Translations under genes and position numbers: made by a program
Notes under the pieces: generated by a model
Database searches by the model: none
Told to the model about the DNA's origin: nothing
The model's input: only the letters and a program-made list of their open reading frames with translations
In this document: positions 1 through 6,999 of the stretch, piece after piece
Layout of the letters: each line of letters opens with the position of its first letter
Position numbering within the stretch: the stretch's first letter is position 1
Assembly: GCA_036244855.1 (NCBI GenBank)
Contig: BQKZ01006780.1
Location: forward strand, 1-14,120
Length of the DNA stretch: 14,120 nucleotides
Direction: 5' to 3'
From: Temnopleurus reevesii
Lineage: Eukaryota; Echinodermata; Echinoidea; Temnopleuroida; Temnopleuridae

Positions 1-9
1 ATCATCAAA
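1..9 (+). CDS. 3' end of a TSP_C-domain exon (three codons)
   Basis: The window opens with ATC ATC AAA followed directly by a GTAAGA donor at 10-15. The same nine bases plus donor recur at 187-201, where they end a recognisable thrombospondin C-terminal (TSP_C) coding segment, so this is read as the last three codons (I-I-K) of the parental exon, whose body lies upstream of the window. The exon ends in phase 0. The next exon I can identify (2432-2533) needs two donor bases, so at least one exon between them is missing from my model. Inference rests on the duplicate; the nine bases alone would not be callable. Confidence 0.5.
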
Positions 10-63
10 GTAAGATTTATTATTTCTTCATTTGTATTCATATTTTATTCGTTGTCTTCTTGT

Positions 64-195
64 GTGTGCATTGGCCTCATCTTCGGGTATCAGAACATGA
101 AGAGGTTCTACGTTATCCCATGGTGGAGGAAGCATATCCGCACGGCCCAGGACACTCCGTCATGGGTGGCAAACTCCCGCGGCCTCATCATCAAA
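64..195 (+). pseudogene. duplicated TSP_C exon fragment without a 5' splice acceptor
   Basis: Read from 67 in frame, this encodes CIGLIFGYQNMKRFYVI, then WWRKH, and ends RGLIIK before a GTAAGA donor at 196. It matches the thrombospondin C-terminal domain stretch that is typically [20 protein letters not shown] and ends GLSVKV. The reading frame is intact, but the upstream flank is duplicated intron sequence (T-rich, no AG before 64), so the 5' half of the exon and its acceptor are missing. It is probably a non-spliced duplicate of the exon ending at base 9. If a cryptic acceptor were used it could still be coding; transcript data would decide. Confidence 0.6.
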
Positions 196-350
196 GTAAG
201 ATTTAAATCTTATTTATTGTTTTATTCATTGTCTTCTTGTGGAAGCGTGGTGATGTGGTGGTTTATACTTTTGCTTCAGAAGCAAAGGGAAATACGATAA
301 AAGGTATATCTTAGTAATGGTCAGGATACGGGCAATTGATGTGAAACGAG

Positions 351-583
351 CTGATTTGTGACACCATCACTTCTGGTGTCCAAGGACATCATGGGGATGA
401 AATCTATACGGGTACGATGTACGTGGACTCGGGGAGCACCCGTCACATAGCATGTGCATTGGCCTCATTTTCGGGTATCAGAGTATGAAGTGGTTCTACT
501 TAATCCAATGGTGGCGAAAGCATATATCCGCATGGCCCAGGACACTCCGACATGGTGGCGAACTCCCGTGTCCTCATCGTCAT
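351..583 (+). pseudogene. third, decayed copy of the TSP_C exon
   Basis: From 357 one frame reads CDTITSGVQGHHGDEIYTG, then TMYVDSGSTRHIA, resembling the TSP_C region usually written VDFEGTFHVNT. At about 453-455 the frame shifts and CIGLIFGYQSMKWFYLI, WWRKH follows, as in the copy at 64-195. Further on there is a 2-base insertion and a 1-base loss relative to that copy. The donor position carries TCGTCATGATAC instead of TCATCAAAGTAAG. Frameshifts plus loss of the donor make it a pseudo-exon, though it preserves the 5' half missing from the copy at 64. The VDSGSTRHI string also resembles a copia-type protease motif, but the adjoining FGYQ segment favours TSP_C. Confidence 0.6.
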
Positions 584-1264
584 GATACATTTCGACCGTG
601 TTTTCTCCTGAAAACATGGTCAACGGAAGTGACGGGAATGACGGGAGCCAGAGGGCATTGTTCCACGAAATGAGTTACAAAACCATTAAAACGTGTCCTA
701 TAGAATTTAGAAGTTGATCGAAAATCAACAAGTTGTTTGAATGGGCGGTATGTCGGAATTCCTTGTTTTTCATGCAACCAATCCCCTTGGGCTATTGACT
801 ATTTTGGCTTTGACTATTTATGTTTTCATTTATTTAGTTATATTTCATTATCTTCTTTCCAACAATGCAGAGTAGTTCCGTTCAAGCCACAAAGCCCTGC
901 TGTACAATGAGCTTTGAGGATATTACTAAACTGTTTAATTCATTAGCAAGCGCCCATCAGATTTTTTGTTCCAATAGGCGGACTTACTAATAGATGCAGA
1001 GTTTATGCATACCTTTAACACAAGGGCTTTTCTTGACAACTCGAAAGCTTGCCAGAGGCTTGCCTGACATAGCAGCAAGTAATGTATGCAAACTGGATTC
1101 AAAGTATTGTAATTTTATTGTTTTCAACCGGTTTAAGGAATACAACACAACTACGTCCGTTGGCCAGCAACGCACAAAGATTTGAATACATTAGTAAACC
1201 CTCCTATTCTGAAGGTATAGATATCGAAATAGCTTATTCGTAATCAACCCAATATATTTTCTAC
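584..1264. other. intronic sequence, nothing assigned
   Basis: No exon, RNA gene or repeat that I can support. An acceptor-like CAACAATGCAG ends at 867 but the following sequence has no donor and does not resemble the missing TSP_C segment. The exon expected between 9 and 2432 (about 25 residues of TSP_C) may be hidden here but was not recognised. Confidence 0.5.
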
Positions 1265-1674
1265 TTAACCCTAAAAAGCCCAAGGGGTGCAAAATGTGCC
1301 CCTCCCTCCTCCTAACACGTAATCGTAAACTACTCAGACCTACATCTTTGGTCCGAATACGCTCCAATTTTGTGACTTTTCCTGCAATTTTGTTGCGGAC
1401 ATTATGGTGCCATTTTCATTAATTTCCCGTAGTTCATGTTGCCATGGCAACAACAAAACAAACGGTATGTTTGCCTGTTTTTGAATAATTTATTTTCCAG
1501 CTCCAAATTGGCCAAGAATTTATGATATTTAGGTTGATTTTGCTCTCTCCTTTGCAGCAGAAAACACGGTTTCCAACAAATTCTTTTGTTTGTTTTTGTT
1601 ATTAGTCACTTTTGTGCCCCCCCCCCCCCTTGGGCCACAGAGACATCAAAATAGCTTGGGCTTTTTAGGGTTAA
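1265..1674. mobile_element. piggyBac-type MITE, complete with TTAA target duplication
   Basis: A perfect 16-bp terminal inverted repeat, CCCTAAAAAGCCCAAG at 1269-1284 and its reverse complement at 1655-1670, is flanked on both sides by TTAA (1265-1268 and 1671-1674). TTAA target duplication and termini starting CCC are the hallmarks of the piggyBac superfamily. The 402-bp body has no coding capacity, so the element is non-autonomous. It contains a run of 13 C at 1617-1629 and a perfect palindrome GTTGCCATGGCAAC at 1438-1451. Intact termini and target duplication suggest a relatively recent insertion. Confidence 0.85.
1438..1451. promoter_or_regulatory. perfect palindromic X-box-like site in a MITE
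   Basis: GTTGCCATGGCAAC is a perfect 14-bp palindrome and fits the RFX-factor X-box consensus GTNRCC-N(0-3)-RGYAAC. It lies in the body of the piggyBac-type MITE. Binding is not shown; the match is to the consensus only. Confidence 0.4.
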
Positions 1675-1766
1675 TGACATGCGTTTCTAGTATATGCCTA
1701 AACATTTGCAACATCTAGTACTTCATCAATCTCTCGTGTGCAACCAATGCCCAGTAATGTGCAACC

Positions 1767-2102
1767 ATCTGTGTTGTGATAGCACCCACCTCTGCATATT
1801 CCTTTTCACTGGACAAACATTGACTCAGAGGGTTATGTAAGGACTGTGGTATAGGGCTATGTAGTCCCCGTGCATTCAATGGAAGAAAATACAGTCAAAC
1901 CTGTCTATAGTGGTCACTGTCTATAGTGACCTCCAGTCTATAGTGACACTTAGATTGATTCCCTCCAGGTGGAAATACATGTTATAGTACCTTTCTATAG
2001 AGGCCATATGTCTACTAGTGGTCACTTTTTCGCTTTCCCTTGGGTTGGCCTCTGTAGGCAGGTTTGACTGTATGCATAGATGGGTGCTATCAAAGCACAG
2101 AT
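1767..2102. repeat. outer inverted repeat enclosing a TA-flanked element
   Basis: The left arm at 1767-1799 (ATCTGTG...TGATAGCACCCACCTCTGCATA in parts) pairs with the right arm at 2071-2102, which reads as its reverse complement with only a few mismatches (core TGATAGCACCCA on both sides). It looks like the termini of an older MITE of about 330 bp. The Tc1/mariner-like element at 1890-2072 lies inside it and abuts the right arm, so two insertions appear nested. No target duplication of the outer element was identified. Confidence 0.6.
1890..2072. mobile_element. Tc1/mariner-like MITE with TA target duplication
   Basis: CAGTCAAACCTG at 1892-1903 and CAGGTTTGACTG at 2059-2070 form a perfect 12-bp terminal inverted repeat that continues imperfectly (TCTATAGTGG against CCTACAGAGG). 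TA flanks both ends (1890-1891, 2071-2072), as in the Tc1/mariner superfamily. Inside the left end, a 16-17 bp unit containing TCTATAGTG is repeated three times (about 1904-1950). The 179-bp body has no coding capacity. Confidence 0.75.
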
Positions 2103-2430
2103 CATAGATCATAGATCACAAATAATGAGTCCGCAACTGGACTAGTGCAACCCATGTACGCTAATCAGAAAAAAAATGGCGCGCTTTACTGAGAATAATA
2201 GCCTCCAGCTTACACCGACAGTCATGAAGGCATCGAATCTTTTGTTATGTAGATCCTCGATGCGCAAGCGCAACCCACCCTTCACAAATCTCCCTCTCTC
2301 TCTCTCTCTCTCTCTCCCTCTCTAAAATCTACGTTTTCTTTCTTATTTTTAACCAACAACTAGAAAATCGAAGCAACCAGCACAAGCGATGACCTCGTCT
2401 ATTTATTTTGGCATTCGTTTCGGAGAAGCA
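2103..2430. other. intronic sequence with a CT microsatellite
   Basis: Short tandem copies of ATAGATC follow the repeat end at about 2101-2120. A pyrimidine tract follows at 2289-2323. No coding segment was recognised before the exon at 2432. Confidence 0.5.
2289..2323. repeat. (CT)n microsatellite
   Basis: A run of TCTCCC followed by about twelve CT units and CCCTCTCT. It is 110 bp upstream of a splice acceptor and may be length-polymorphic. Confidence 0.9.
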
Positions 2431-2431
2431 G

Positions 2432-2533
2432 GGTTTCCTCAATTTTATGGCGGGACACAGATGTAAGACCATGGGAATACAAGACGCCGTACAGGTGGAA
2501 AATTGTGCATCGATCATCTGCCGGACGTTTCAG
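2432..2533 (+). CDS. TSP_C-domain exon (middle of the domain)
   Basis: From 2433 the frame reads VSSILWRDTDVRPWEYKT, then PYRWKIVHRSSAGRF plus the first two bases of Arg. This matches the thrombospondin C-terminal domain segment usually seen as [23 protein letters not shown], then THRPKTGYI: the LW.D, W.Y.T.YRW and HR motifs all align. The donor is GTATGT at 2534. Three AGs in steps of three (2424-2425, 2427-2428, 2430-2431) precede it, so the exact start could be 2426, 2429 or 2432 without changing the frame. Phase 2 at both ends; AG|A joins to the exon at 3251. TSP_C is an extracellular calcium-binding L-lectin-like fold. The preceding TSP_C exon is not identified. Residues 1-34 of the model. 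Confidence 0.82.
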
Positions 2534-2942
2534 GTATGTAGACTGGTCTTCACATTTGAGGTAAATGTGAAGAGGTTCTCGAACCATTGCCACGTTAGGC
2601 TTTCTGCACCAATATATATATTTATTATTTACGGATCTTAACACACAGTATATGCAGCAGGCGTGCAAAACACAACTGTTTATAGGAAACACGTTTTCCA
2701 GCTTCTTTGTCTCGTGTCATGGTACCTGGAGAGACTTTCTTCTTCTCTTATTTTAGAGTTATACTATGTCTTCATGTTGCGTTATTTTACTCATTTTACT
2801 AATATTCATTAGCGTACTGTCTGCGCTTTTGACATGATGCTCATACAACCCTAGATCATGTAGATTTAATTGGCGCATGCCGATCCATTGCAACTTACTA
2901 TGTAGCATTCATCATTCGTCTTATTTCTATTGCTTCAGGTTT
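2534..2942. other. intron, nothing assigned
   Basis: AT-rich intron sequence between the donor at 2534 and the minus-strand SINE. I see no coding segment, RNA gene or structured repeat. Confidence 0.5.
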
Positions 2943-3199
2943 TAATAATACTAATAATAGATGCAATTTATATCGCACACGTATTATTATTATCCTGGCT
3001 TTAGCCCAGCAGCCATGCACAGCGCACTTGCCATTTCAAAGAATAGATATTCCTGCCAGGTACCCATTCACCTCACCTGGGTTGAGTGCAGCACAATGTG
3101 GATGAATTTCTTGCTGAAGGAAATTGACGCCATGGGTAGATTCGAACCTACGACCCTCTAGTTGAAAGGTGAGAATCACGACCACTACACCACGGCGCC
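2943..3199 (-). mobile_element. tRNA-derived SINE, minus strand
   Basis: Read on the minus strand it begins GGCGCCGTGGTGTAGTGG at 3199. It carries an A-box-like TGGTGTAGTGG and an intact B box GGTTCGAATCT, then the body TCAATTTCCTTCAGCAAG, and ends in an AT-rich (ATT/ATA)n tail near 2943-2960. The head matches the plus-strand SINE at 9822-10136 over the tRNA region and about 60 bases beyond, after which the two diverge, so they are related subfamilies or differ by decay. It lies 50 bp upstream of the exon at 3251. Confidence 0.85.
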
Positions 3200-3250
3200 T
3201 CCATTCCGTTTTTGATGGGTTTATTTTATTGCTGGTCTATATACATGCAG

Positions 3251-3403
3251 ATTTCAGATGTACTCTACTGATGGGTTAATGATGGACTCGGGTGATATAG
3301 ACGACACATCGTTTGTAGCTGGTCGGATAGGAGTGTTTCAAATCAACCAACCAGGGACCATCTGGTCGAACATGAGATACAAGTGTTTGGACAGAAACAA
3401 GAG
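3251..3403 (+). CDS. TSP_C-domain exon (C-terminal end of the domain)
   Basis: After a good acceptor (TTGCTGGTCTATATACATGCAG) the frame reads FQMYSTDGLMMDSGDIDD, TSFVAGRIGVFQINQPG, TIWSNMRYKCLDRNK, then two bases before a GTAAAT donor at 3404. This is the end of the thrombospondin C-terminal domain, typically ..DSGPL.[26 protein letters not shown]. The GR.GVF, Q...IWSN and RYKC motifs are conserved, but the usual Cys in GVFCFSQ is replaced (GVFQINQ). Residues 35-84; the split codon AG|A is Arg34 and AG|C is Ser85. Phase continuity with exons on both sides supports the splice sites. In thrombospondins this domain is C-terminal; here coding continues into another lectin-like domain. Confidence 0.88.
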
Positions 3404-3547
3404 GTAAATAACCTGATCTTTTCATGCATATAATTGGATTAGAATTTCAGAGGTCAATTCTTCTATACCTTTTTATCATTCCTTTGTCAAATCTCGGGAA
3501 TAGCCTAGCACATGCCCGATATCGTTATTACCAAGAGTTGGTGCTAG

Positions 3548-3758
3548 ATATCGTCAGCGTTTTTACGAACCGGCCTATAACTACGGTGGCGCTACTTGAA
3601 CACGTAGAAAACCCGACATAGCGTCAAATACAATGACATACCACTTGAATTCATGTTATTTCAATAGCTTGTGTTTAAATTGTTCAATTGAATTGCCACG
3701 ACTGGTTCGTGCAACCACCCCTAGCTAGTAGGCGGGGTCGTAAAAACGGCAACGATAT
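3548..3758 (+). mobile_element. MITE copy A with about 30-bp terminal inverted repeats
   Basis: Starts ATATCGTCAGCGTTTTTACG and ends with the near reverse complement (CGTAAAAACGGCAACGATAT). The terminal repeats share GTTTTTACGA and (A/C)CCGGCCTA-like sequence over about 30 bp. A second copy lies inverted at 6742-6950, and the two align along their full length (for example GGTTGCACGAACCAGTCG and ACTTGAATTC). Homology stops at the termini, which defines the element. No convincing target duplication. The open frame starting MNCHDWFVQPP inside it recurs in copy B only because the DNA is repeated. Confidence 0.82.
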
Positions 3759-3935
3759 GATTAAACGGCCTAATTCAAATCTATATAAAAGAATTATTTC
3801 ATACGAAAGAATGCTACGGTCTAGAAACGTGTGTAGATGTATATGGGCATTTTCACCACAAAAAGACATGGAGGCAAAAAAATTAAATTGGTTTACAAGT
3901 AAAATGACTTATGGTTTTTGAAAAATGAAGGTCTG

Positions 3936-4003
3936 AATTTTCCGGAAAATTGTTTTATTTCAATTTTGGCGGCCATTTTGGATTTCAAAATGGCCGCCAA
4001 AAT
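3936..4003. repeat. two adjacent perfect palindromic structures
   Basis: AATTTTCCGGAAAATT at 3936-3951 is a perfect 16-bp palindrome. Twelve bases on, ATTTTGGCGGCCATTTTG (3963-3980) pairs perfectly with its reverse complement at 3986-4003 around a 5-base loop. The GGCGGCCATTTTG core is also a YY1-like CCAT context, but no function is claimed. Probably the tip of a foldback repeat. Confidence 0.8.
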
Positions 4004-4411
4004 ATAATGAAAAAACATTAATAAAAAATGCTTTTACATACACATTTTGTTATGTTATTTATTATAATAAATGGAATGATAATAATTATGTTTCATGTGG
4101 TCCAGCTTACTATTATAACACTTTATAGGATCACAGGAGAAAAAATGTAGAAATTTATTCAACTCATTTAAAAAAATGTAAATAAAAATTATCATCATGG
4201 ATGTAACGTCAGTTACCAAAAACATGAACTTTTTGTTTTTATTTTCAAGAAAATTGGTTAAATTCAGTGAAACTTGGTAACTGTCAAAATTAGGTAATAC
4301 CCCATCCACTCATGCCAAAATTATTGAGAGTCAAGTTTTAACTGATTCTTATTGGACGATTTAATATGTGTAACGTCAGTTACCATACTGAAATGTAACG
4401 TCAGAGATTTC

Positions 4412-4718
4412 CTTGTGAACGCCCTACAGGTCCGAGTTCTTGTTCAATCATTTTCAAATTTGGTGTGAATGTGTCTTATGGAGAGTAGACGAAGCCTATT
4501 TATTTTGGTGTGTGGCAGGGACCTGGTTGCCATGGTAACCAGGATGAAAACAAATACATAATATTAACTTGTGAACGCTCTACAGGTCCGAGTTCTGATC
4601 CAGTCATTTTCAAGTTTGGTATGAAGGAGTATTAAGGAAAGAGGACGAAGCCTATTGATTTTGGCGTGGGACGGAAACCTGGTTGCTATGGTAACCATGA
4701 TGTAAAGAAATACTGGTA
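4412..4718. repeat. 156-bp tandem duplication (two diverged units)
   Basis: Unit 1 (4412-4567) and unit 2 (4568 to about 4718) both run CTTGTGAACGC.CTACAGGTCC, GAGTTCT, TCATTTTCAA.TTTGGT, GACGAAGCCTATT.ATTTTGG, then an X-box-like GTTGC.ATGGTAAC. The offset is exactly 156 bp at both ends. Units differ by scattered substitutions, so the duplication is old. The first unit carries the near-palindrome CCTGGTTGCCATGGTAACC at 4522-4540. Confidence 0.88.
4526..4539. promoter_or_regulatory. X-box-like palindrome in tandem unit 1 (and unit 2)
   Basis: GTTGCCATGGTAAC fits the RFX X-box consensus fully. The paired position in unit 2 (4682-4695) is GTTGCTATGGTAAC with one departure. Consensus match only. 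Confidence 0.35.
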
Positions 4719-4839
4719 GAACAACATACACCACCAACCTGGTTCAGTTTACAGTAATAAAACCCACAACAGTGCAATGCTGTTCGTTCGGGGGATACAT
4801 GTGCTCAATTTCTAGTTGTATTTATGTTTATAGTGAATG

Positions 4840-5150
4840 CTTTTGGCATATTCTATAAAGATGATTCAAGTTTGATGAATATTGGGCAAGGAATTTTGAA
4901 ATGAGAGTCAAGGTTAAGTTTTCGGGTTAAGATTTCGGAAAATTGACCTCAGATGACCTTTGACCTCAACGATGACCTGAGAATTGCTCTGCATTATTTA
5001 GGCTAGCGAAATGACCTATTGTGCAAGTTTAATGAAAATCAGGCAAGGGTTTTTCTTCATTTAGAGCAATTCTAAATTGCTGACGCCGCCGTTGCCGTCG
5101 GAAAAAGCGGCACCCATGTCTCGATTCTGCTACGCAGGCGAGACAAAAAT
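4840..5150. repeat. dispersed-repeat-like block with TGACCT arrays
   Basis: Contains five TGACCT hexamers (4944, 4954, 4961, 4973, 5012), of which 4954-4966 is TGACCTTTGACCT, a perfect direct repeat with 1-bp spacing. It ends in GCCGTTGCCGTCGGAAAAAG, CGGCACCCATGTCTCG, CAGGCGAGACAAAAA. From general familiarity this resembles a repeat common in echinoderm and other marine invertebrate genomes, but there is only one copy in the window, so repeat status is inferred. Confidence 0.45.
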
Positions 5151-6740
5151 GTAAAAGTGAATATTTTTAACTATTAATTTTGTGCATTCAGCATAATGAA
5201 GTTTATTTTATTTTGCATTTTTCGATTTTGCAGACACCCAAAGGCAAGCATCTTTCTTTTAGCAAAATTGTCAATATTTGCATGTTTTTAATTTTATACA
5301 TGCAGCATGTCTAGCTACTGTACATTCACAAAAATTTCCACACATGAAAGTTTTTTTTAAACTTTTATAGTATCTTAACTTTTATTATTGTATGAAAAAC
5401 TTGTTGAAACACATTTCTATGCAAAATGATTGGTAAACTTGCATGTAATGTCGACTGAAAATGTCAGCTATGTAATGTCAGTTACCATCAGCTGTTAAAT
5501 TAATCAACATATTGAAAACAAATGAACTGCAAAAGTTGGTATTTTTGTACCAGAATGATCTTAGAGTATCAGGTAAAAATCCATATCAGAATTACTTCCA
5601 TAGCAATTCCTGGATAGGAGATATAACTATATGATTCAAAACATTTCACATTCATGTGTTATCTCTATGGCAAAATAACTGTAACGTCAGTTACCATCAT
5701 AGTAATGAAAAAAGTATCATAGCTAAAAGAATACATTCACAAATCAAACATTTTTTGGCAAGTCTTAGCTTAGGAATTAAGGTATGTTACCATGTTAAGC
5801 TTATCACCCTAACCAACCAGGGACATGAGATATATTCATTTGATCAAACATGCAAAAATTGCATGTCCTTTTTGTGTAACGTCAGTTACCAGCACAGTTT
5901 TGCTCGCTGAAGCATATCAACAGCAGTTTCATTGATTTTTTTAGTATATATTTATAAACCAATGTATACTATATCACTTGTATAAATAATAAAACCATGT
6001 GCTTTTACATGAACAAAGTTATACAAAGTGAAATAAGGGTTGGTTGGTGTTTTTGTAACGTCAGTTACCGTGATTTTGCCCATATGTAATGATAAATATC
6101 CCATCACATTCACATTTCTCCAATTTTACCAAAACTTTAGTTTGACTATGATATAACACAGACTCGTGTCGTGATGCCGTGCCGTGTTTGGTGTGCGCGG
6201 GCCTTAAAACTTGTCTAGAAGGACTGCGTGTCTCTCAATTAGTTTGATTCAACAATCAAATGAGTCTGTTTCAGCATATTCCGACCACTATCAGTGATAA
6301 TTGAATTTGAGAAGTGACTCATTACCATTTTATAACATTTGGTCAAACCAGTCTCAAACATTCAATTATTTAAAGTAAACAAAGAGCTTGAGCTTTTGAT
6401 CCTAGCAGAATCTTAATCATAAGCAAAATGACAGAAAATGAAGTCACCACACAAGTATATAGAAAAAGCTAAACAGGGAGGTGGAGAAAACTGGGGAGGG
6501 GGGGGGGGGGAAGAAGAAAAAGGAAGAATGTAGGGAAGAGAAATGTGAACAAAGTAGGGATGACAAAAAATAACAAAACAAAATAATTATTTGTTCAGCT
6601 TTCATCTTACCTGTATGCGGAATATGGACATCTGAAAATAAACATTCAATATGCGTTGACAATAGCGATACATGTTGCTTGAAAATAACAGAAGCTTTGA
6701 AATTTGGCCAATTGAAAATTAACAAATTATTAAACGTCAA
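5151..6740. other. AT-rich intron with motif copies and a G tract
   Basis: Apart from four copies of the GTAACGTCAGTTAC motif and the G tract at 6493-6510, I see no exon or RNA gene. Open frames here (for example 5656-5910 on plus, and 6444-6812 on minus) are not coding: the first spans two motif copies, the second is poly-purine and MITE sequence. Confidence 0.6.
6493..6510 (+). repeat. poly-G tract (GGGGA then 13 G)
   Basis: GGGG at 6493-6496, A, then 13 consecutive G. It could form an intramolecular or intermolecular G-quadruplex only with further G runs, which flank it weakly (GGAGG, GGGAGG upstream). It may also be an assembly-sensitive homopolymer. Confidence 0.85.
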
Positions 6741-6741
6741 C

Positions 6742-6950
6742 ATATTGTCACCGTTTTTACGAACCGGCCTACTAGCGAAGGGTGGTTGCACGAACCAGTC
6801 GTAGCAATTCAATTGAACAATTGAAATAAAAGCTATTGAAATAACACGAATTCAAGTGGTATGTCATTTCATTTGACGCTATGTCGAGTTTTCTACGTGT
6901 TCAAGGAGCGCCATCGTAGTTATAGGCCGGTTCGTAAACGCTGACGTTAT
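6742..6950 (-). mobile_element. MITE copy B, inverted relative to copy A
   Basis: Reverse complement of the element at 3548-3758: it begins ATATTGTCACCGTTTTTACG and ends ACGCTGACGTTAT. Internal landmarks CACGAACCAGTCG, TTCAATTGAACAATTGAAAT and TTTTCTACGTGTTCAAG match copy A with scattered differences. The right terminus has lost two T (GTAAACG instead of GTAAAAACG). It ends only 50 bp before the acceptor of the exon at 7000, so it contributes to the region where a branch point would sit. Confidence 0.85.
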
Positions 6951-6999
6951 GTTTGAAAATGGCCAATCGCTATCATCGTTATATCTTATTTAACGATAG

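Larger units (their letters stand above)
1..241 (+). repeat. 186-bp tandem duplication of exon end plus intron start
   Basis: The block ATCATCAAAGTAAGATTTA at 1-19 recurs at 187-205, an offset of 186. The following T-rich intron sequence ending in GTCTTCTTGTG recurs as well, near 53-64 and 231-241. The first copy runs straight into TGTGCATTGG of the second exon copy. The junction has short TGTG microhomology, as expected for a tandem duplication that joined intron sequence to the middle of an exon. The first copy begins upstream of the window, so only its end is seen. Confidence 0.75.
4202..6070. repeat. scattered 17-bp motif TGTAACGTCAGTTACCA, six full and several partial copies
   Basis: Full or one-mismatch copies are at 4202-4218, 4369-4385, 5471-5487 (AATGTC variant), 5680-5696, 5875-5891 and 6054-6070 (last base G). 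Partial copies are at 4394-4404 and 5444-5450. An inverted partial (TTGGTAACTGTC) is near 4273. The core GTAAC-GTCA-GTTAC is an inverted repeat. Successive spacings in the right-hand group are 209, 195 and 179 bp, and 167 bp in the left group. Sequence between copies is otherwise poorly conserved. It may be a degenerate satellite or element family of about 180-200 bp unit with a conserved box, like a CENP-B box in design. The ACGTCA core is a CRE half-site. Confidence 0.75.

Noticed and set aside
417..449. VDSGSTRHI as a copia-type retrotransposon protease motif
   Set aside because: It is followed at once by the TSP_C-like FGYQ segment seen in the other copy, and GTMYV fits the TSP_C GTFHV strand; no other copia domain is present.
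580..777. Minus-strand 65-residue frame containing FVEQCPLAPVIPVTSVDH
   Set aside because: It overlaps the antisense of the decayed TSP_C copy's 3' flank, has no recognisable family, and is of a length expected by chance.
865..990. Possible exon after the acceptor-like CAACAATGCAG at 867
   Set aside because: No donor follows, and the phase-0 translation (SSSVQATKPCCTMSF) does not resemble the missing TSP_C stretch. A weak match of its first 27 bases to 8321-8347 was noted but not explained.
3688..3921. Open frame starting MNCHDWFVQPP, with a near copy on the minus strand at 6444-6812
   Set aside because: The shared peptide comes from the inverted MITE copies; the frames diverge completely outside the element and have no domain.
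4055..4309. Minus-strand 84-residue AT-rich frame
   Set aside because: Low-complexity, spans a GTAACGTCAGTTAC box, no domain or splice context.
4202..6070. CRISPR-like array
   Set aside because: Spacing is 167-209 bp with one larger gap, the repeats are only 17 bp, and the context is a eukaryotic intron.
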